Positions 47,248 to 58,510 of a DNA stretch of 64,000 nt are shown here, in pieces (position 1 is the stretch's first letter; each line of letters begins with the position of its first letter). The DNA comes from Cryptomeria japonica (taxonomy: Eukaryota > Streptophyta > Pinopsida > Cupressales > Cupressaceae): the NCBI RefSeq assembly GCF_030272615.1, contig NC_081407.1, positions 99,245,897 to 99,309,896 of the forward strand, in the 5' to 3' direction. Made by a program: the position numbers and the translations under genes. The notes beneath the pieces were generated by a model. It was not told the origin of the DNA and made no database searches. It saw only the letters and a list, made by a program, of their open reading frames with translations.

Positions 47248-47330
47248 GATGTCCAATTTGATTTTCAACCAAACTAAACTCAAATATGAATTAGAACTCT
47301 TGATCTTCACCCAACAGGCTAGCAAGATCA

Positions 47331-47344
47331 AAGCTCTGATACCA
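47331..47344 (-). other. primer binding site (tRNA-iMet) of novel-ORF element
   Basis: On the minus strand TGGTATCAGAGCTT lies one base past the 5' LTR. Confidence 0.93.
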
Positions 47345-47345
47345 C

Positions 47346-48230
47346 TAAAAGATCCCTGATGGATCTCTTTTACTAATCTGCTGTAATTTTTGTTATTTTA
47401 AATTGATTTTTCCTACTTATTAATATTTTCTTTCAGAAATAGACAGAAGTTGTAGAAGGGTTGGATTCTTTTTGTATTTTGATAACTTTTCAACAAGTAA
47501 ATAATGAAGTACAAGTACATGAACAAAGTACTGAAAATGAAGTTCATATACAGCCAAAACAAATTCGATTTAGGGTAGATTTTTGGATATAAAATCAAAT
47601 ATTTGACCAGATGAAGATTTCCAATAATTCAAGAAGATTACAATCAGGAATAATCCCAACCTGAATACTGAAAGAGTAACATAACCAAGAATGAAGCTGC
47701 GACAAGATTCCAGCCCTCCAAGTGCTGCACGTGGGAAGGAAAGTGGCTACCAGGTATAGCCGTATGACTGCCAAGTACACCCAACTGGTTAGAAACCCCA
47801 AACCCCACGCTGAACTCTGTCAGAATCACTGAACCTCTAGAAAGAATGTCATACAATCTCTGAGATGCTAATAGCTGCAAGCAAATCCAAACCACTGTAT
47901 TGGGGGCTACGTCCCAAATCATGGATCAATTGACAGTCTCATCCCTAAAATCTAGGGATGTTCCTAGAAACTAGGAAACACACCCAAATCTTTTGAAACT
48001 GAAACCATCAAAAAGGTCATGAATAACCTCACGACTGGCAATTGTCACGACCTCCTAAAATTTAGGGATACCCCCTAAAATTTAGGAACTGCTCCAAACT
48101 ACCTGTAAAGCCAAAATCCAATCACTATATGCACTGAATGAGTCCCAATCAACCTCTGCTAGCCTACGAGACTCCAATGATAGGCCAACTCCTCCATCTC
48201 TGATGTCCACCCTAGAAAGGGGACATGACA
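47346..48230 (-). repeat. novel-ORF element 5' LTR (885 bp)
   Basis: Partner of 43190-44604, from TAAAAGATCCC (expected TG mutated) to GGGGACATGACA. It lacks the internal segment found in the 3' LTR: the sequence jumps from GCTACGTCCCAAA to TCATGGATCAA. Confidence 0.92.
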
Positions 48231-48235
48231 CAAAG

Positions 48236-48515
48236 CAATCTGAAGAACAATACACAGGAAAAATATGCTCAAAAGAGATGAGAGCTCAATAATCTCCAAA
48301 AATGTATTGTCAATAATGATACAAAGAAAAGAAAAATAACCTCTAATAGGTCAAGAAACCCTAAAAGGGAAAACCTAGGCTTGCACATAATAATTAATAA
48401 AAGAATTAATTATTGTGCACTTAATGTTAGCTTAAGTGTAAAAAGATAATAGGGAACTTAAGGAATTAAACAAATATTGTTTAATTAATCAAGTAAATAC
48501 CCAATTACTCTAACA
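48236..48515 (-). repeat. left LTR of inverted copia, inner piece
   Basis: Reverse complement of the first 280 bases of 50810-51179, ending in plus-strand ACTCTAACA. A run of C follows (48516-48522), which is the polypurine tract in reverse. Confidence 0.93.
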
Positions 48516-48522
48516 CCCCCCC

Positions 48523-49391
48523 ATTATCTATATGTATCCATCAAATAGAACAACCTGACTGCTTCCCAACAAATGTCTTGAATATTCGAAATGAATTAAA
48601 AACATCAGACTTGTACTTAAGAAAGTACGCCCATGTGCGTCTGAAGACGTCATCAATAAAAGTGAGCACATACTTGGCCCCAGAAAAAGGAGTGGGAAAT
48701 GACATGAGATCATTATGAATCAACTCCAAGGGTGCCAAAGCACGAGGGGATCTTCCCTTCGGAAAGGGATCTCTGTGATGCTTGCCAAGCACACAACCAT
48801 GACAAACACCATCAGTGCAGGAAATCTGTGGGAGCCCATAACAAGTGCCTGTGTACTCATCTACTGAAGATATCTGTAATTGACATGGCCCAAGCGCTCA
48901 TGCCAAAGCTTACTCACTGAATCTACATGTGCTATAAGAGATGAACCAACACCCATAGAGGGCTCAAATCCATCAAATATGTACAGACGAGGTGCAGTAT
49001 CCACACTCCCAATAGCCACAACCAAATTAGAGTCATGGAGGTCCCGAATAACCACATCATGTGGTGAGAACTCAATTGTCTTACCAGAGCCAAAGTAGCA
49101 AATCTGATAAATGGACAGGAGGTACGTCAAGATGTCAGGAACAACTAGAACATCCTGTAGAGTACTCCCATCCAATGAGACAGAACCTGAACCCAAGACT
49201 GAAAGCTGAATTGAGTCACCCACTGCAATCTGTGAAGTACCACAAGAGGCAAGGGAAGTAACCAATTGTTGAGTGTGAGTCATATGGTGAGAAGCACCAG
49301 AATCAAGTATCCATGTGGACCCATAGGTTGAAGCTCGAGCAGTGAGAGCATGACCTTTCCTTGTAGAACGAGAAGATGCTTGAGGTGAGGA
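48523..49391 (-). pseudogene. copia protease and integrase remnant (left arm, minus strand)
   Basis: The minus strand reads WILDSGASHHMT (active-site Asp of the copia protease) near 49300, then LWHERLGHVNYRYL and the HHCC zinc-binding CHGCVLGKHHRDPF. Then comes the start of the integrase core with LELIHNDLMSFP and YVLTFIDDVFRRTWAYFL. The reading frame changes between the two parts. The integrase is cut after KQSGCS and runs within about 20 bases into the polypurine tract and LTR, so the rest of integrase, RT and RNase H are missing from this arm. Confidence 0.92.
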
Positions 49392-50599
49392 GATGTGAAG
49401 AGTACCTTCTTGCATGGGGATCTACAGGAGGAAATCTACATGGAGAAGCCTCAGGGATTTGTGCAGGACAATTCTTTGGTTTTCAGACTTCAGCGTTCAT
49501 TGTATGGTCTCAAACAGGCCCCTCAGGCTTGGTATGAGAAGATGGATTCTTTCTTGTTATCCATTGGGTTCACCTGCAGTCATTCTGATCACACACTGTA
49601 CATTCAGCTTCTTGAGGGTGAGATCCTGATTCTTGTGCTATATGTTGATGATCTCCTCATCACCGGTAGCTCATCCTCTATGATTCAGCATACTCAGCAA
49701 GCCTTGATGGATCAGTTGGAGATGACAAATCTTGGTCTTCTGCACTATTTCCTTGGTCTTCAAGTGATTCAGTCTTCTAATGGGATCTTCCTTTACCAGC
49801 AGAAGTATGCTCTTGACATGCTTCAACACTTCGACATGCTTTATTGCAAGCTTGCTCCCACTCCATTTCAGTCAGGGGTTGTTTTGTCCACCACTTGCCC
49901 CACTCCTTCAGTAGATTCTACACTTTATAGGCAGTTGGTTGGCAGTTTGTTGTACCTGACTCACACCTGTCCTGATGTTTCCTTTGCGGTTGGCCTTGTC
50001 TCTCGATTCTGCCATGATCTCATGAGAGTCATTGGCAAGCAGCCAAATGTATTTTGTGGTACATTCAGGGCTCTAGTTCTCATGGCATTCACTATACATC
50101 AAGGGACCCTCACATTGTTGGCTACACTGACTCAGATTGGGTTGGTGATGTCACTGATCGGAAGTCTGCTTCTGGCTTTGTTTTCTGTCTTGGCTCTGGT
50201 CCTATCACATGGTCTTGCAAGAAGCAGACTACTCGTGCATTATCATCTACCGAGGCTGAGTACCGAGCTACTGTGCTCGCTAGTTAGGAGATCTTGTGGC
50301 TTCGACAGTTGATAAATGAGTTTGGTTTTCATCCTGATAGTTCCACTATTCTTTGGTGTGACAATCAAAGTGCTATTCATATTTCCCACAACCCGGTAGA
50401 GCATCAGCGGACGAAGCACATTGAGCTTCACATGCATTTCATCCGCCAGTTGATTCAGGATGGTGTTCTCATTCTGGACTACATTCCCACTGCCGAGCAG
50501 GTTGCAGACATCTTCACAAAACCTTTTGCATCGCCGCGCTATCTTCAGTTGTGCTCTATGCTTGGGGTGAAGGAAGTTGTCCTTGGGGGGTCTTTATGA
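49392..50599 (+). pseudogene. copia RT and RNase H remnant (right arm, plus strand)
   Basis: The sequence opens abruptly in RT at VKSTFLHGDLQEEIYM. It continues with YGLKQAPQAWY, YVDDLLITG (catalytic DD), LGLLHYFLGLQV and the start of the copia RNase H. A frame change lies near 50020-50030. RNase H follows in the next frame: GYTDSDWVGDVTDRKSASG, STEAEYRA, CDNQSAIHI and ADIFTKPF. A TAG at 50285-50287 and the frame change inactivate it. Upstream of 49392 the sequence is the other arm in reverse. Confidence 0.95.
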
Positions 50600-50809
50600 G
50601 GCCTTCCTTCCTTCTTCTTCTTTCAACATGTTCTTTTATCTCTTATAGGAGAGGAGTTTTTTCCCACTGGGTTTTCTCCTTTTCTCCATTTCATAGAGAT
50701 TTCATTGTATTTGGGTACTTGATCAGGCCTTGTTGTGGGGACCCATCTTTCATGCTTTTAGTAGTTGTTCTAGGCTTTAGCTTCTCCCTAAGTTTGGCTT
50801 AAGGGGGGG
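50600..50809 (+). other. copia 3' UTR and polypurine tract
   Basis: Non-coding tail after RNase H. AAGGGGGGG at 50801-50809 abuts the LTR. Confidence 0.85.
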
Positions 50810-51179
50810 TGTTAGAGTAATTGGGTATTTACTTGATTAATTAAACAATATTTGTTCAATTCCTTAAGTTCCCTATTACCTTTTTACACTTAAGCCAACA
50901 TTAGGTGCACAATAATTAATTCTTTTATCAATTATTATGTGCAAGCCTAGGTTTTCCCTTTTAGGGTTTCTCGACCTATTAGAGGTTATTTTTCTTTTCT
51001 TTGTATCATTATTGACAATACATTTTTGGAGATTATTGAGCTCTCATATCTTTTGAGCATATTTTTCCTATGTATTGTTCTTCAGATTGCTTTGCTTCAT
51101 TTCTTCTCCTTGTGACAAATTGTTTTAGCTTGCAGAAGATCTTTAGGCTCCCGTGGTGTTGTGTTTCTCAACTCCAACT
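50810..51179 (+). repeat. right LTR of inverted copia (370 bp)
   Basis: From TGTTAGAGTAATTGG to CTCAACTCCAACT (the last base should be A). Exactly the length of the left copy (90 + 280 bases). AAAGT follows. Confidence 0.94.
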
Positions 51180-51184
51180 AAAGT

Positions 51185-51660
51185 GTTCTTGGAAGGATTG
51201 AAATAAGTGTTGAAATGTGGCGACTGATCAGCAAAGTACTGTACACTCAGCACGTATCCTCGCCAATGAACTATCAATGATAGCATCTACCATGCATGAT
51301 TACAGTCTTGGTTAAGCTCAATACCAAAGGCCTTTGACCTCTTACATAAACCCATTTCGATCACCTATGATCAACCAAATCTCCTTCGCATATGATATTT
51401 CATTCCATGACCATTACTGCCACAATCTACAATGATATCTTACATCAATTTATACAAACTCTAAGGCCTAAACCAATTAGGTCAGCCACCTAAAATATAT
51501 TACAATAAGATCATTACATACATCCATATTACAATGATATACCATGTCATCTTTAGACCAAAACAACATTAAACAATCCATAAATCATCCTAGTAACATG
51601 TAGAGGACACATAACATGATACCGATCCATAACCTGGAGCCAAATAGATTCACCATGCCA
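51185..51660. other. unclassified non-coding stretch
   Basis: No reading frame or repeat partner in this window. It has the mixed composition of an old LTR or leader. Confidence 0.4.
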
Positions 51661-52006
51661 AAGCGGGGGTTCGGGGGCGGCAGCCCCCGAGAAATTTTTT
51701 GTTGCCGTTTTTGTTGATGAAAACCGACATTGTAATAAAACCCTAAAAAGGCCGACTTTGTTTGTTGCCCTAAAAACGCATGTTATAAGTGGCTGGGATG
51801 CTTAAGGCATTGTAAGGTTGATGTACTATTTTTGCTGGATAATAAGAAAGATTGGACGGCTGTGTATGGTGGACGTAACCCATTCTGGGTGAACCACGTT
51901 AAATCTCTGTGTTATCTGTGTCCTGTTTTATTTCTTTATCTTTTGTATTTAAATCTGCATATAATTGTTAGTTCATATTTGCTTCGGATCTGCTTGAAAG
52001 CCTAAC
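51661..52006 (+). repeat. copia-like LTR fragment or solo LTR
   Basis: The stretch has a GC-rich hairpin, then GGACGTAACCCATTCTGGGTGAACC in two parts, then CTCTGTGTTATCTGTG and a CTAACA end at 52001-52006. This is the layout of the 3' part of many plant copia LTRs. The left boundary is not visible and no partner LTR is in the window. It abuts the end of the AP2/ERF pseudogene. Confidence 0.5.
51672..51693. other. perfect GC hairpin
   Basis: TCGGGGGC, loop GGCA, GCCCCCGA: an 8-bp inverted repeat with a short loop. It lies inside the LTR-like block. Confidence 0.8.
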
Positions 52007-52769
52007 AATAAGGAGTTATATCACTACCTTTGGTGAATATGCAAGAAGTAGGATGCTTCATATTACATGAGGGATGCCGACATGAAATGGAACTTACATT
52101 AATGGAGTTATTCAAACTAGTATTTTGATAAGAGTCTTGAGAATGAAGATACTTTGAAGAAAATGAAGAAGTAATATTACTTTCCATATCAAAAAATTTC
52201 AAATACTAATTCTATCACGTACTAGCATTTTCAATGCCACTTATGTTTTTGTTGTTGCTTGTTGCCTCAAAAATAGCATCTTGTAAATATTTTCAATCAA
52301 ATCTGACCAAATGATCATTGTCCTCTAATACATCTCTTGAATATGTCCAAATATAATTAGAGGATGGATCTTTCATCATATTACTAGCTTGAACTAGGAA
52401 TGGGTCTACTTTGGAACTTGAGTCCTGTTTGCAAGATGACAATTTTTTTTGTTTAAAGAGATTGTATGGAGTTGAAGAACTATAGTCAAAATTTATAATT
52501 TCTCCAACTCTTTTCATTTATCTAATTGTTATATCATAAGCATTACCTGCTTGTTTAGTTGTATCAAATGTTCCAAGCCACCGACGTCGCTTAGATTCAA
52601 TTTCCCTAATTTCTAAAACATAATGACCCCATGGACATTTCCTAACACTTCTGTGCCTATTTTGGTTTGTACAAAATTTGAATTTCTTGAAATTCAATTT
52701 TAGAATCCGACTTAGTTGATTTTCTCCTGCAAAATCTTTAGAACTTGATTGCTTTAGCGATCTACACAT
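52007..52769 (-). pseudogene. AP2/ERF transcription factor pseudogene
   Basis: The minus-strand frame from 52769 encodes an AP2/ERF DNA-binding domain: HRSVRKCPWGHYVLEIRE, then RRRWLGTFDTTKQAGNAYD and, past a TAA at 52518-52520, MKRVGEIINFDY. These cover the strands that contact the GCC box and the helix of the domain. Beyond it the same frame continues Ser/Asn-rich to about 52005 with two or more further stops. The N-terminal part is about 45 residues long, with a Ser-rich start. The domain is a single AP2 copy, hence ERF-type. Several usual residues are changed, such as G to S after HR. Its C-terminus stops against the LTR fragment. AP2/ERF proteins regulate stress and hormone responses. 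Confidence 0.85.
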
Positions 52770-54094
52770 TTTATTTTTGGAATCCCTAGTTTAGGTAGAC
52801 ATTTCATTAGGATAGGTACTTAGGTTATTATGGATTTGTTTATTAAATTTTCAATAATAGGTTGAATATTCATATTCTATGCTATTGGATATAGTTAGTA
52901 GTGACCTATGTATGGAGGTATAAGAACACTAGAACATTGCATATGAATAATGTAAGGGACTGAGGAGTAATCAAATCCAAAGTAGATATTTTATCATAAA
53001 AAATACTTGTGCGATAGTAACATGACTGAGCATTCTTCGACTTATATTAGTGATCACATAAATAATTATTTGCATTTCTAGGCAAGGTATTCAGAAGCCT
53101 TCGAGAGTTAATTTAAAGATATTAAATATTTATCATAAGATAGAGTTTTACTATACATTTTTTAAATAAATGAGTTTTTATTTTTTTTAATAAAAAGAAT
53201 AACTTGTATATTTGATTTGTCAACTAGTAAGATATTGTCTTATATGATAATTTAATTTTACAAATAAAAGTGAAGCTAAATTTTGATTATATGGTACATC
53301 TTGATATGCAGCTATAAAAATCTATCCTAATGTTACATATTTAAAACTTTTAATAAAATTTATTAAGCATAATTAATTAAATAAATGAGAGCAAAATCAA
53401 ATGTGGTACATAATTTAATTGTATTGCTCATGTTCTTGTTGGCCGGTGCAAGTCAACTTTCAACGCCTGTTTAAGTAGAAGCAATGCGTAGATATGTATA
53501 CCAATAAATAACATGTTAGGCAGTCAATTGTATTTACAAAGCAATTGATTTTGTATAAATAATTGATTTTAAGAAACATAAGCTACATTGAAATTGGCAA
53601 TATACTAGATAAATTTTTGAACTCGCAACAAAATAAATGGTACAATATTTTTTGAAAGCATTCTTAAATAGAAATAGGACAAAGAAATACAAATTAGAGA
53701 ATAATCAAATCAATACATTTGTTCTCATGAAATTTTGCATTTTATGTAAATTAAGTTGATTATAGTAATTATTTTATTATAAAATTATCTTGTAAATATA
53801 TGTATTTTATATTGATTGATTTGGTGTTGGTTGATTCACAAATTGATTTGTTTTAGTTGATAAATGATCTTTTTAATTTTCTTTAGTGTATCTTATCACT
53901 AAAAGGACAATACTACAATTTGGAGGAATGTGTTACATTAAATTTTCGATTTGAAATGTTTTTTTCCCATTTGGTTTGTTGTTGATAAGTCCTAATTTTA
54001 CTGAAGTAGAAGGTGCAGATCATCTTCATACATGTGATATTATGGGTTCAAGCATCCAAGGTATGAAGTAGTTGCTAACCACAACAAGGAACAA
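52770..54094. other. AT-rich, no gene seen
   Basis: Long T- and A-rich stretches. No coding or repeat structure recognised. The first few hundred bases could be the old promoter of the AP2/ERF pseudogene. Confidence 0.5.
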
Positions 54095-55550
54095 ATGTGT
54101 GAAGATTTGGATGACATTTTATGTATTGAGAATAATGAGACACAATTAAGTGCAAACATTTCCTATATTTTAAAGGAAGAACATGAAAAATGCTTTGAAA
54201 ATGGTGCAAATGGTATGGCTACAAACACTGCACTAATAAGTACCATAGTTGAAAAGAAATATTCGAGGCTAGCATTTATCCATCATTCATATGTAATTGT
54301 TCCTACTATGACAGTGTTGAGAATTAGACAATTTGCAAACTTAAATAATGAGATGATCGATAGTTTTGTTATTATTGTAGAGTGTGTACAATTGGGAGTA
54401 GAAAATGACAGGATTGAGGAGATTTAGAAAATTGAGTTGAGAAAGTGTAAACCTTATGTTATGAAATCGAAATGTCAAGGAAGTAAAGCAGTCAATGGGA
54501 AAGGAAGCCTATAAAATGACCAAAATGAAGTTATTGATAATTCAAAGAAAGAAAACATAAATGAATTTTTTTATGGCATGCCTTTAATTTAGACTAGAAG
54601 CAATGACAATTTTGGCAAAGAAGTAGGCACTTCAACATTGAACTTTTTATTTTGTGTAGAGCTATTTTTAGCTGAAAGTATTAAGTTGTGGTTCATCAAC
54701 ATTCATTATTATTTTTAGGTAAAAGCTCTGGACGTATCCATTGAGGGCAATTGCCAAAATCCTGGAAATTGTACTCCTTGTGAGTTTTAGATATGGGCTT
54801 ATGTGGATTTTATTTTTCAAGACTTGCTTAATGCTAATAGGTATATTTGCACTTGGGAGGAAATGAGTTTAAGATTTTGGATTTCCTTTGATAAGATCAA
54901 TCAAACATTCCACAAGAACGAGAGGGCATGCATCTAGATGAATGATATATTTGCTTGTTTGAAATTTTTAGCAACAAGCGTTGCATATGCCTGTGATGAA
55001 TATTATTGTTATGTCTGTAACCTACAATTATGTGATGATGCCAGATTGCTCTCTCAATACCCCTCATATTCTAATTTCAACACCATGACTATTGTTAATT
55101 GAATGATTCAAGTAGAGAAGCTAGATCTTGTTGTTATTATATGTATTTAGATGAACATCCAAGTCACTTGTTTTTTTTCTTTCCAACAGGGGAAGATGCT
55201 ATAATTTTTATTGGTAGTGTGATGAGTAGGAGATAATATCTATGGACTAGATACAACAAATATTGTGACTCCTAACAAGGCAACCTTTGGAGTAGTAGTA
55301 GCAACGAAACTTCCATGGGTGAATGTTTTGGGGAATCATGACCAAAAATCAACTACTTTAAATTAGGAAGGAGTGATGAAGCATATTGTGTCCATGGATT
55401 ACACTCTTTCCAAGCTCAACCCTAATAGCCATAAAAAAATTGATGGGTTTGGATATTATAATTTGGAAGTAACGGGAGTGGCAAGTTCAGCTTTGAAGTA
55501 TGAGGTTAGTTTGCAAATGGATTTGCCTCTAAATGAGCGATGAACATTTT
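54095..55550 (+). pseudogene. unrecognised plus-strand coding-like region
   Basis: An open frame at 54095-54427 encodes about 110 residues (ANISYILKEEHEKCFENG, FIHHSYVIVPTMTVLRI). After a stop, more coding-like pieces follow to about 55150, for example GNCQNPGNCTPCEF and SVAYACDEYYCYVCNLQLC with a Cys-rich pattern. From 55330 to 55550 another weak stretch appears. Stops are frequent. I cannot name a family; it may be an old DNA transposon or host pseudogene. Confidence 0.3.
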
Positions 55551-57654
55551 TCAAAGCACATAACGATTTTATCAGATGTATCTATTGCTCAATTTGACAT
55601 TTGTAGGAACAACAAAGTGTCACAAACTAATAAAATTTTGAAGTAAAGAAAGAGAATTCACCCTACAAGGCATCAAAGCCACACATATATAGTGACATCA
55701 AAGGTAAAATGTACAAGCTAATAAAAATCCCACCTTGCGATGTCTACCAAAAATATTGTTCATAGTTCTCATCAAGAGAAGAAGTTGGAGGTTCAAATCG
55801 AGCAAATCAAATATTGGTAGCCATGGAGAGTGTAATCAAACTCTTAGTCACATCATATGCTCATCCCACAAACCGCAAGCAAATCCAAGAACAAAAAACA
55901 CAGATTTGCAAACTCAAATCCTCTTAGAAAATCAAACAGATTTAACAGTCTAATTTTGGATCAAGAAGAACATATATGATCTAATCAAAGGCTATACTCG
56001 AACAAGAAAACCACAAAAGCTCAAAATCTTGAATTTGCCAAAGTAAGACAAATTAAACTGATCAGATACCTTTGAACAACTAACTTGAGCAACTAAAGAT
56101 ATTTGTGAACTAATGGTAGTAATCAATTTGTTTGCAAACAATATAAACCTTAGACATGACAAATAATAAGAAATCATAAAGCAGGTATGTGTCTCTATGA
56201 TGATTGCTTGATAATGCTCATCTATTTCTAACAATGAAATCCATTGAGAAGACTAGCCCGCATGCTCAATGGCAGTTAGTAAAACAACAATGAATCAACA
56301 TCAAGTTGTAGATAATGCATGTAAGCTTGGTTTCAAAAGCCAACAAATTATCATGATATTCACAAATAAAATAAAAGTTGTTTGGAGGAACAAAACTTGT
56401 TTGCTTTAAATTACTATTCAAAAGTTGAATTAAATTTGGAAGGTAAAATAAGGGAAATGCATGTGAAATCGAAATTCAAAAGAAATGTTTAGCTTGACCA
56501 AATATAAAGAAAACAAAGCAATCACATAGATTGAGTTGTGATTCATTTTTTTTTCTTCAATGAAAACAAGATTAAATATATTGATAATGACCATAAACAA
56601 AAGATACAAACAAATACAAGAAATAAAACTCATTTCTGTAATTAAGAAATACTGTATTAGACTGCAAAAAATGGAGCTCAATCAAGCCTATCCACCCCAC
56701 ATTCAAAAATGAAAAATAAAGAAGAAAGTATACACACCTTTTTCTTTGTTAGAGATTCCCTTTTGTAGTAGTTTCCAACATGAGTTTTCCTAAAATAGGT
56801 TCTCCCAACAACAAATTGATGGAGAACTATATTAAATAGTTTAAATAGTTTTTTGGAACACTGAAACCACAAATTAGAGAAAAAAATCATATGATTGGTT
56901 GCCTATTAAATCATAGTGTTTACAAATAAGCCAAAATCAATAAATTAAATCAAAGCTTTATGTTCATTCATATCTTTATTGTGTGCTTATTGAAAAAGAA
57001 AAGGTTCTTTAAATTTGATTTGCAATTTACATTTCCAACCCACTTAAATGCTAAGTGACATGAATATTATCTATTACACTATATATTCTTACTTTTACAT
57101 CTTTTCCAATGCAACGACTGATTACATTGGGAATATCTCTATAGAGTGTCTTACTACATATTTAATGCAATAAGACATTGGGAACAACTTTATAGACTGT
57201 CCTACTTCATATTTAATGCAGTGTTGAAAAAATGACCAAATTATTAGTTGGTTCCAAAAAGAACAAACAACCCACTTATCACAATGTGACACTTCAAGAC
57301 TATTGCAAAATAGTAAAATTATTTATCCACATTTTAAAATTAATAAATAGTACTATAAAATTACAAAAAAAAAGGACAAAACAATTCAAGATGATATCAT
57401 CCTAATAGCAGTACACTGCTACGAGCCAATAGAAATATAGATAAAAGAAATTTGTAAATGTTTTAAAAAGAGAAATGAATAAAAACACGAGGGAAAAAGT
57501 TAATATATTTTAATTCTTCATGCCTAGCAGAAGAGCACCAATTATCTTTCATGTTCCCATAACCATTAAATCCTTGCACACCCAATCCCCCAACCACTAA
57601 CTTTAAAAAACCAAAAATAAATAACTAATTGCCCATTAATAAATTTCACATGTA
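55551..57654. other. AT-rich, no gene recognised
   Basis: Only short, unconvincing frames. A weak 61-bp duplication lies at about 57137-57245, with CATTGGGAA, TAGA.TGTC.TACT and CATATTTAATGCA in both copies. Confidence 0.5.
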
Positions 57655-58014
57655 CTAATAGTTTCTCATTTTCAACATTTTTGGACAATAGTTGGCCCAT
57701 TCGTGCATCTTTATTGGTACCCATAGTGACTGCTGGGGCATTTGTGCATAAGTATTGTTATTTTCAAGTGCACGATTATTAGGGCATTTTAAAGTAGGTA
57801 TTGGGTGACACTTTGAAATGTATACTTTTTGACCCTTGCATGCATAACAAATCCCACAACATGCATCATAACTACCCAAAAGCCTTGAAACAATAGCTAT
57901 AAGTAGTTTAGTCGCATGCGAAGACAACAAATTTTTTTTGTCAAAATCCGATGCATCGTTTAGAATCCGCGAGTACACGAAATTAACTATAACGACTACT
58001 GGTGCACTTCCCAT
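57655..58014 (-). CDS. hypothetical protein, 119 residues
   Basis: An ATG at 58014 opens a frame of 119 codons, one of the better minus-strand candidates in the right third. The first 20 residues are hydrophobic (MGSAPVVVIVNFVYSRILND). Later the sequence has CCGICYACKGQKVYISKC, a Cys-rich stretch that could bind metal. No intron signals, domain or homologue known to me. It could be a real small gene, an exon or chance. The nearby dispersed repeat gives no help. Confidence 0.3.
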   Translation of the reverse strand: MGSAPVVVIVNFVYSRILNDASDFDKKNLLSSHATKLLIAIVSRLLGSYDACCGICYACKGQKVYISKCHPIPTLKCPNNRALENNNTYAQMPQQSLWVPIKMHEWANYCPKMLKMRNY

Positions 58015-58329
58015 ATTGGTTGATGCTTTTAGACTTAATTGAGTTGAATGAATTCATTAATAGTCTATTGTAGTCACTTTTAGATACCTAGATTACTAAG
58101 TATGTTGTAAAGGTTCTTATTCAACGACATGTTATGATGTGTTATTATTATCTTAGTTGTGGTTCTTAGAGTAGGTTTTTGAGGCTCTTGTCACAACTCT
58201 TGTAGATGCTTTTGTTGCTACTATTGTTAGTTGTAATGTTGTTCCAAGACCTTCTCTTTGATATTCTCGGTTAGTTTGAACTGCTCATTATTTTGTTTTG
58301 TTCAATAAATAATAATTAAAAAAATAAAA

Positions 58330-58510
58330 ATAAAATAAAAATACCACTAGTTATGAAAAATGCTATTTATGAACTCTGCCCAAAATAATTGTCTCCTATC
58401 AAGGAATACATAGTACACTAAAAAAGATGCCACTAGTCATGAAGAATTGTCATTTATGAACTCCTTACAAAATATTGTCTAGGAGGAGATGCATCTTTTA
58501 TGTGCACATT
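58330..58510 (+). repeat. dispersed short repeat, copies 2 and 3
   Basis: Two blocks with CCACTAGT.ATGAA and .ATTTATGAACTC (about 58344-58374 and 58429-58463) resemble the 25050-25170 block, including ACATAGTACACTAAAAAA at 58408. They may be remnants of an unknown transposon end. Confidence 0.6.

Larger units (their letters stand above)
43190..48230 (-). mobile_element. non-autonomous LTR retrotransposon with novel ORF
   Basis: Minus-strand element with 5' LTR 47346-48230 and 3' LTR 43190-44604. It has an initiator-Met primer site, a polypurine tract and a perfect 5-bp duplication CAAAG (43185-43189 and 48231-48235). It sits inside the left LTR of the inverted copia unit. Its 2.7-kb interior shows no gag, protease, RT or integrase. 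Instead it has one long frame (47247 to about 45253) and a second (45314-44799) that match nothing I recognise. It must have relied on another element's enzymes. Confidence 0.93.
43100..51179. mobile_element. copia unit with inverted LTRs (two 3' halves head to head)
   Basis: The two ends are 370-bp LTRs in opposite orientation: left 43100-43189 plus 48236-48515 (minus), right 50810-51179 (plus). Both are preceded on their own strand by a G-rich polypurine tract. The left arm codes protease and integrase on the minus strand; the right arm codes RT and RNase H on the plus strand. The junction is near 49391. The whole is flanked by AAAGT (43095-43099 and 51180-51184). That matching duplication shows it integrated as one molecule already inverted. 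A second element (43190-48230) later split the left LTR. Confidence 0.9.

Noticed and set aside
44605-47345. Reading the interior of the novel-ORF element as degenerate copia gag
   Set aside because: No zinc knuckle, capsid or pol motif is visible in the single long frame, and the repeated LL.GD/LDGS blocks fit no copia domain I know.
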